Source: an uncultured Verrucomicrobiales bacterium
Lineage (GTDB): Bacteria; Verrucomicrobiota; Verrucomicrobiae; Limisphaerales; CANJSG01
Length of the DNA: 8,721 bases
Assembly (NCBI GenBank): GCA_946480965.1
Contig: CAMLMI010000181.1
Span: 1 to 8,721 of the forward strand
Direction: 5' to 3'
Notes under the pieces: model-generated
Seen by the model: the letters and a program-made list of their open reading frames with translations, nothing else
Databases searched by the model: none
What the model was told of the DNA's origin: nothing
Shown here: positions 6,939 through 8,721 of the stretch, piece by piece
Layout of the letters: each line of letters starts with the position of its first letter
How positions within the stretch are numbered: position 1 is the first letter of the stretch
Made by a program: the position numbers and the translations under genes

Positions 6939-8291
6939 TCAGAACGAGAGCTGGAGGCGGCTGACGAGGAAGTGTTCGTCTTGGCCCGAGACGGTGCCGG
7001 CATCACCGCCGTCGAACCGCGTCTGCGTGTAGCTGAGGTTCGCGCGAACGTTGCGGTTCAAATACCAGTTCAAGCCCGCGCTCCAGGCGGTGGCACGGCT
7101 GGCCGAGGTGGCGGCATTTGCGTAGCCGAGGGCAAAGGCGTCGTTGTCCACATCGAGCTGCGACAAGCGGGCCACGAGTTGGAAAGCACCCCAGCCTTCG
7201 TCGCCGATGCGGAAGGGTTTGCTAGGAGTGACGCCGCGAAAGCCGGCGGCTTCACCGGTGAGCACCCAACTGGCCGTGACCTGCCACGCGCTGTTCTCCA
7301 ACGAATCGGCGCGGGTCGGATTCTTCACGTCCTGGCCTGAAACGACGTATTCCGCGAGCAGCCCGAACGGCCCGACGTAGTAGTAGAGCTGGGGCGAGAG
7401 CCGATGCGTTTCGCCATCCGCCACGGCATTGGCCGCGTAGCTGAAGAACGTTTGCTGGCCTTCGGTGGCGTAGCCGGCGGGCAGCCCGTTGGCGCCGTTC
7501 CGTTCGCCCCAGCTCCCGCTCCCGCCCAGCCCGAGCCCTCGCAGGAACTCCGGTCCGCCCAGCTTGAAGGGATGGGCGAAGATTCTGGCGGCGAATTCCT
7601 TGTCGTCGTCGAAGTCTCCATTGTTGCTGCTGCGCCCGTCGCCCAGGCCGTTGAACACGCCGGCCTGATACTGGAGCAGTCCGTCCCGGATCTCACCGTG
7701 GAGCTGGAACCCGACGTCGCGGTTTGGCACGAGGCCGGTCGGGAGGGCGTTTTCCGAGAGAAACCGCACCGGATCGGACTGGAGCTGCTCCAGCCCGATC
7801 GGTGCCTTGAACTTGCCCGCCCGGAACTGGAGTTCGGGTCGGAACCGGTAGTTGAGATTCGCGTCGAGCAGCGACGGCGAGCCGGTGCCACCGAACTCGG
7901 CGACGAACTGGTAGTCGAAGTCGCGGAAGAACGTGCCTTCAAAGATCGGCCGCGCCCGGCGGATGAGGAAGGCGTCGTTGTTCGCGATGCCGCCGTCGTC
8001 GAAGTAGAACCGGCTGTCCGCCTGAACCAAACCCCGGACCCGGAAGGCGAAGTTCGTGTCGGCCGTTTGAATGGCCAAGCCCCCGGCGCCGAGCGAGACG
8101 GTCGGCGCGGACTTGGCTTTGGTTTCCGCCGCTTCTTGGTCCAGCTCCCAGCGCCGCTCCAAGACGCGATAGCGCTGTTCCAAGGCGTTGAGTTTTTCTT
8201 CGAGTTCCCGAACGCGATCTGCGTCGGGCGCAGCCGCCAGCGCAGAAAACGCCGGGAGCAGCAGCGCAGTGGTTTGGATGGCTTTTTTCAT
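6939..8291 (-). CDS. OprO/OprP-family outer-membrane porin, probably sulfate/anion
   Basis: A 450-residue outer-membrane beta-barrel of the phosphate-selective porin O/P family. Residues 1-21 are a signal peptide (MKKAIQTTALLLPAFSALAAA). Residues about 24-60 form a charged coiled coil (RVRELEEKLNALEQRYRVLE) as in many such porins. The barrel runs from about 80 to the end, with FRVRGLVQADSRFYFDD (83-99), FLIRRARPIFEGTFFRDFDY (108-127) and the hallmark AGKFKAPIGLEQLQSD (158-173), and it ends in the aromatic terminus LQLSF needed for BAM insertion. ATG at 8291 is chosen because MKKA begins the signal peptide; the upstream TTG at 8312 lies inside an operator-like palindrome. It is the first gene of the sulfate operon, so sulfate is the likely solute although family members are named for phosphate or polyphosphate. 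The mature part has no Met and no Cys, which supports expression under sulfur limitation. Confidence 0.9.
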   Translation of the reverse strand: MKKAIQTTALLLPAFSALAAAPDADRVRELEEKLNALEQRYRVLERRWELDQEAAETKAKSAPTVSLGAGGLAIQTADTNFAFRVRGLVQADSRFYFDDGGIANNDAFLIRRARPIFEGTFFRDFDYQFVAEFGGTGSPSLLDANLNYRFRPELQFRAGKFKAPIGLEQLQSDPVRFLSENALPTGLVPNRDVGFQLHGEIRDGLLQYQAGVFNGLGDGRSSNNGDFDDDKEFAARIFAHPFKLGGPEFLRGLGLGGSGSWGERNGANGLPAGYATEGQQTFFSYAANAVADGETHRLSPQLYYYVGPFGLLAEYVVSGQDVKNPTRADSLENSAWQVTASWVLTGEAAGFRGVTPSKPFRIGDEGWGAFQLVARLSQLDVDNDAFALGYANAATSASRATAWSAGLNWYLNRNVRANLSYTQTRFDGGDAGTVSGQDEHFLVSRLQLSF

Positions 8292-8297
8292 AAACAA

Positions 8298-8318
8298 ACT
8301 AAACTTGATCAAGTTAGT
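8298..8318. promoter_or_regulatory. Candidate operator: palindrome at the start of the porin-cys operon
   Basis: AACTTGATCAAGTT (8302-8315) is a perfect 14-bp palindrome. It extends to ACTAA (8298-8302) and TTAGT (8314-8318) if one A is bulged. It lies 7 to 27 bases upstream of the porin ATG, at or just after a possible minus-strand -10 box, the classic place for a repressor site. The divergent Rrf2-type regulator is the natural candidate binder, but the sequence is not a recognised IscR or CymR box. Confidence 0.42.
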
Positions 8319-8342
8319 ATTGTTTTAGAATGCAGCCGTCAA
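8314..8342 (-). promoter_or_regulatory. Possible sigma-70-like promoter of the porin-cys operon
   Basis: On the minus strand TTGACG (8342-8337) is a good -35 element. At a 17-base spacing lies TACTAA (8319-8314), a poor -10; at 15 bases lies AATACT (8321-8316), a better match with a short spacer. Transcription would start near 8307, inside the palindrome at 8302-8315, leaving a short leader before ATG 8291. Confidence 0.35.
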
Positions 8343-8350
8343 ACAAATCT

Positions 8351-8370
8351 ATACCATAACTGTAGTGTAT
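8351..8370. promoter_or_regulatory. Imperfect dyad in the divergent promoter region
   Basis: ATACCATAACTGTAGTGTAT is an imperfect 20-bp dyad of the form ATAC-N2-TA-N4-TA-N2-GTAT. Its ATA...TAT edges and length recall Rrf2-family (IscR-type) sites, but the central bases do not match a known consensus. It sits just upstream of the possible -35 box (8342-8337) of the porin operon. Confidence 0.3.
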
Positions 8371-8393
8371 TGAGTTTAAATGGTCTTAGTGCA

Positions 8394-8419
8394 CTGATTC
8401 ATAGTAGTTTAAGAATCAG
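8394..8419. promoter_or_regulatory. Inverted repeat upstream of the Rrf2 gene
   Basis: CTGATTC (8394-8400) and GAATCAG (8413-8419) form perfect 7-bp arms around a 12-base AT-rich spacer. The centre-to-centre distance is 19 bases, near two helical turns, which suits a dimeric winged-helix protein. It lies 63 bases upstream of the regulator's ATG, fitting autoregulation. An overlapping 8-bp palindrome AGTGCACT lies at 8388-8395. Confidence 0.35.
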
Positions 8420-8481
8420 AAAAAAGTCCCTGCAATCTCGACAAAATCACTTCAGATTCTCCCGAAACACACCTCTGAGGC

Positions 8482-8721
8482 ATGAAACTCTCGTTGAAAG
8501 GTCGGTATGCGCTCCGCGCGCTGGTGGTCCTGGGCTTGGCTTACGAGCAGGAAGTCGTCTCGATCCAGCAGATCGCCGATCAGCAGAACATTCCCAAGAA
8601 ATTCCTGGAGCAGATCCTGCACGATTTGCGCGGGGCGGGTTTTGTGGAGAGCCGACGCGGCGTGTCCGGCGGCTACAAGCTCAGCCGTTCCCCGGGCTTG
8701 ATCACCTTGGCCCAGATCATC
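8482..8721 (+). CDS. Rrf2-family (IscR/CymR-like) transcriptional regulator, partial
   Basis: The first 80 codons of a winged-helix regulator, open at the right edge of the window. The N terminus MKLSLKGRYALRALVVLGLA, then VSIQQIADQQNIPKKFLEQIL (26-46) and LRGAGFVESRRGVSGGYKLS (49-68) are the standard Rrf2 DNA-binding domain. E43 in FLEQ matches the E43 that in IscR decides sequence discrimination. The region that would hold the three Fe-S cysteines of IscR (about residues 92-104) lies beyond the edge, so an Fe-S protein cannot be told from a CymR-like cysteine-metabolism regulator. No Cys occurs in the visible part. It is divergent from the sulfate operon across 190 bases, which argues for a sulfur-related role. 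GAGG lies only one base before the ATG, too close to be a normal ribosome binding site. Confidence 0.92.
   Translation, partial: MKLSLKGRYALRALVVLGLAYEQEVVSIQQIADQQNIPKKFLEQILHDLRGAGFVESRRGVSGGYKLSRSPGLITLAQII

Noticed and set aside
8292..8312. TTG at 8312 as the porin start (seven extra residues)
   Set aside because: ATG at 8291 starts a normal MKKA-type signal peptide, and the TTG lies inside the operator-like palindrome and near the likely transcription start.

Overview
The window is GC-rich except for one AT-rich regulatory gap of about 190 bases. It carries a compact minus-strand sulfate uptake operon, with a divergent Rrf2-family regulator at the right edge (plus strand, cut by the window end) and an unrelated-looking sensor histidine kinase downstream at the left. 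An outer-membrane porin and a signal-peptide-bearing binding protein show a Gram-negative (diderm) host. High GC, an OprO/P-type porin and mostly pyrimidine-rich, Shine-Dalgarno-poor gene starts are compatible with Verrucomicrobiota (Opitutae-like), but this assignment is a weak inference; nothing in the window fixes the phylum.

Layout, in transcription order from right to left: rrf2-type regulator (8482 to the edge, plus strand); AT-rich divergent promoter region (8292-8481) with several dyads; then on the minus strand an OprO/P-family porin (8291-6939), sbp sulfate-binding protein (6905-5901), an M14-type zinc hydrolase related to aspartoacylase/succinylglutamate desuccinylase (5894-5028), a 153-base gap holding a nested palindromic repeat, cysT (4874-4050), cysW (4032-3109) and cysA (3048-1990). 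After a 131-base gap comes a REC-GAF-HisKA-HATPase sensor kinase (1858-221). At the far left, 28-68 is a strong intrinsic terminator for a plus-strand gene lying outside the window.

How it likely works: the porin brings the anion across the outer membrane, Sbp captures it in the periplasm, CysT/CysW form the inner-membrane channel and CysA powers it. The Rrf2 protein, related to the IscR/CymR group, is the obvious candidate regulator, probably acting at dyads in the shared intergenic region.

The two least expected features are (1) the mature Sbp and the mature porin, together about 740 residues, contain no methionine and no cysteine at all, a sulfur-sparing signature that ties the 'phosphate-selective' type porin to sulfur starvation; and (2) an M14 deacylase/peptidase-like enzyme built into the operon between sbp and cysT, which suggests that sulfate uptake may be coupled to salvage of an acylated or peptide-bound sulfur compound.
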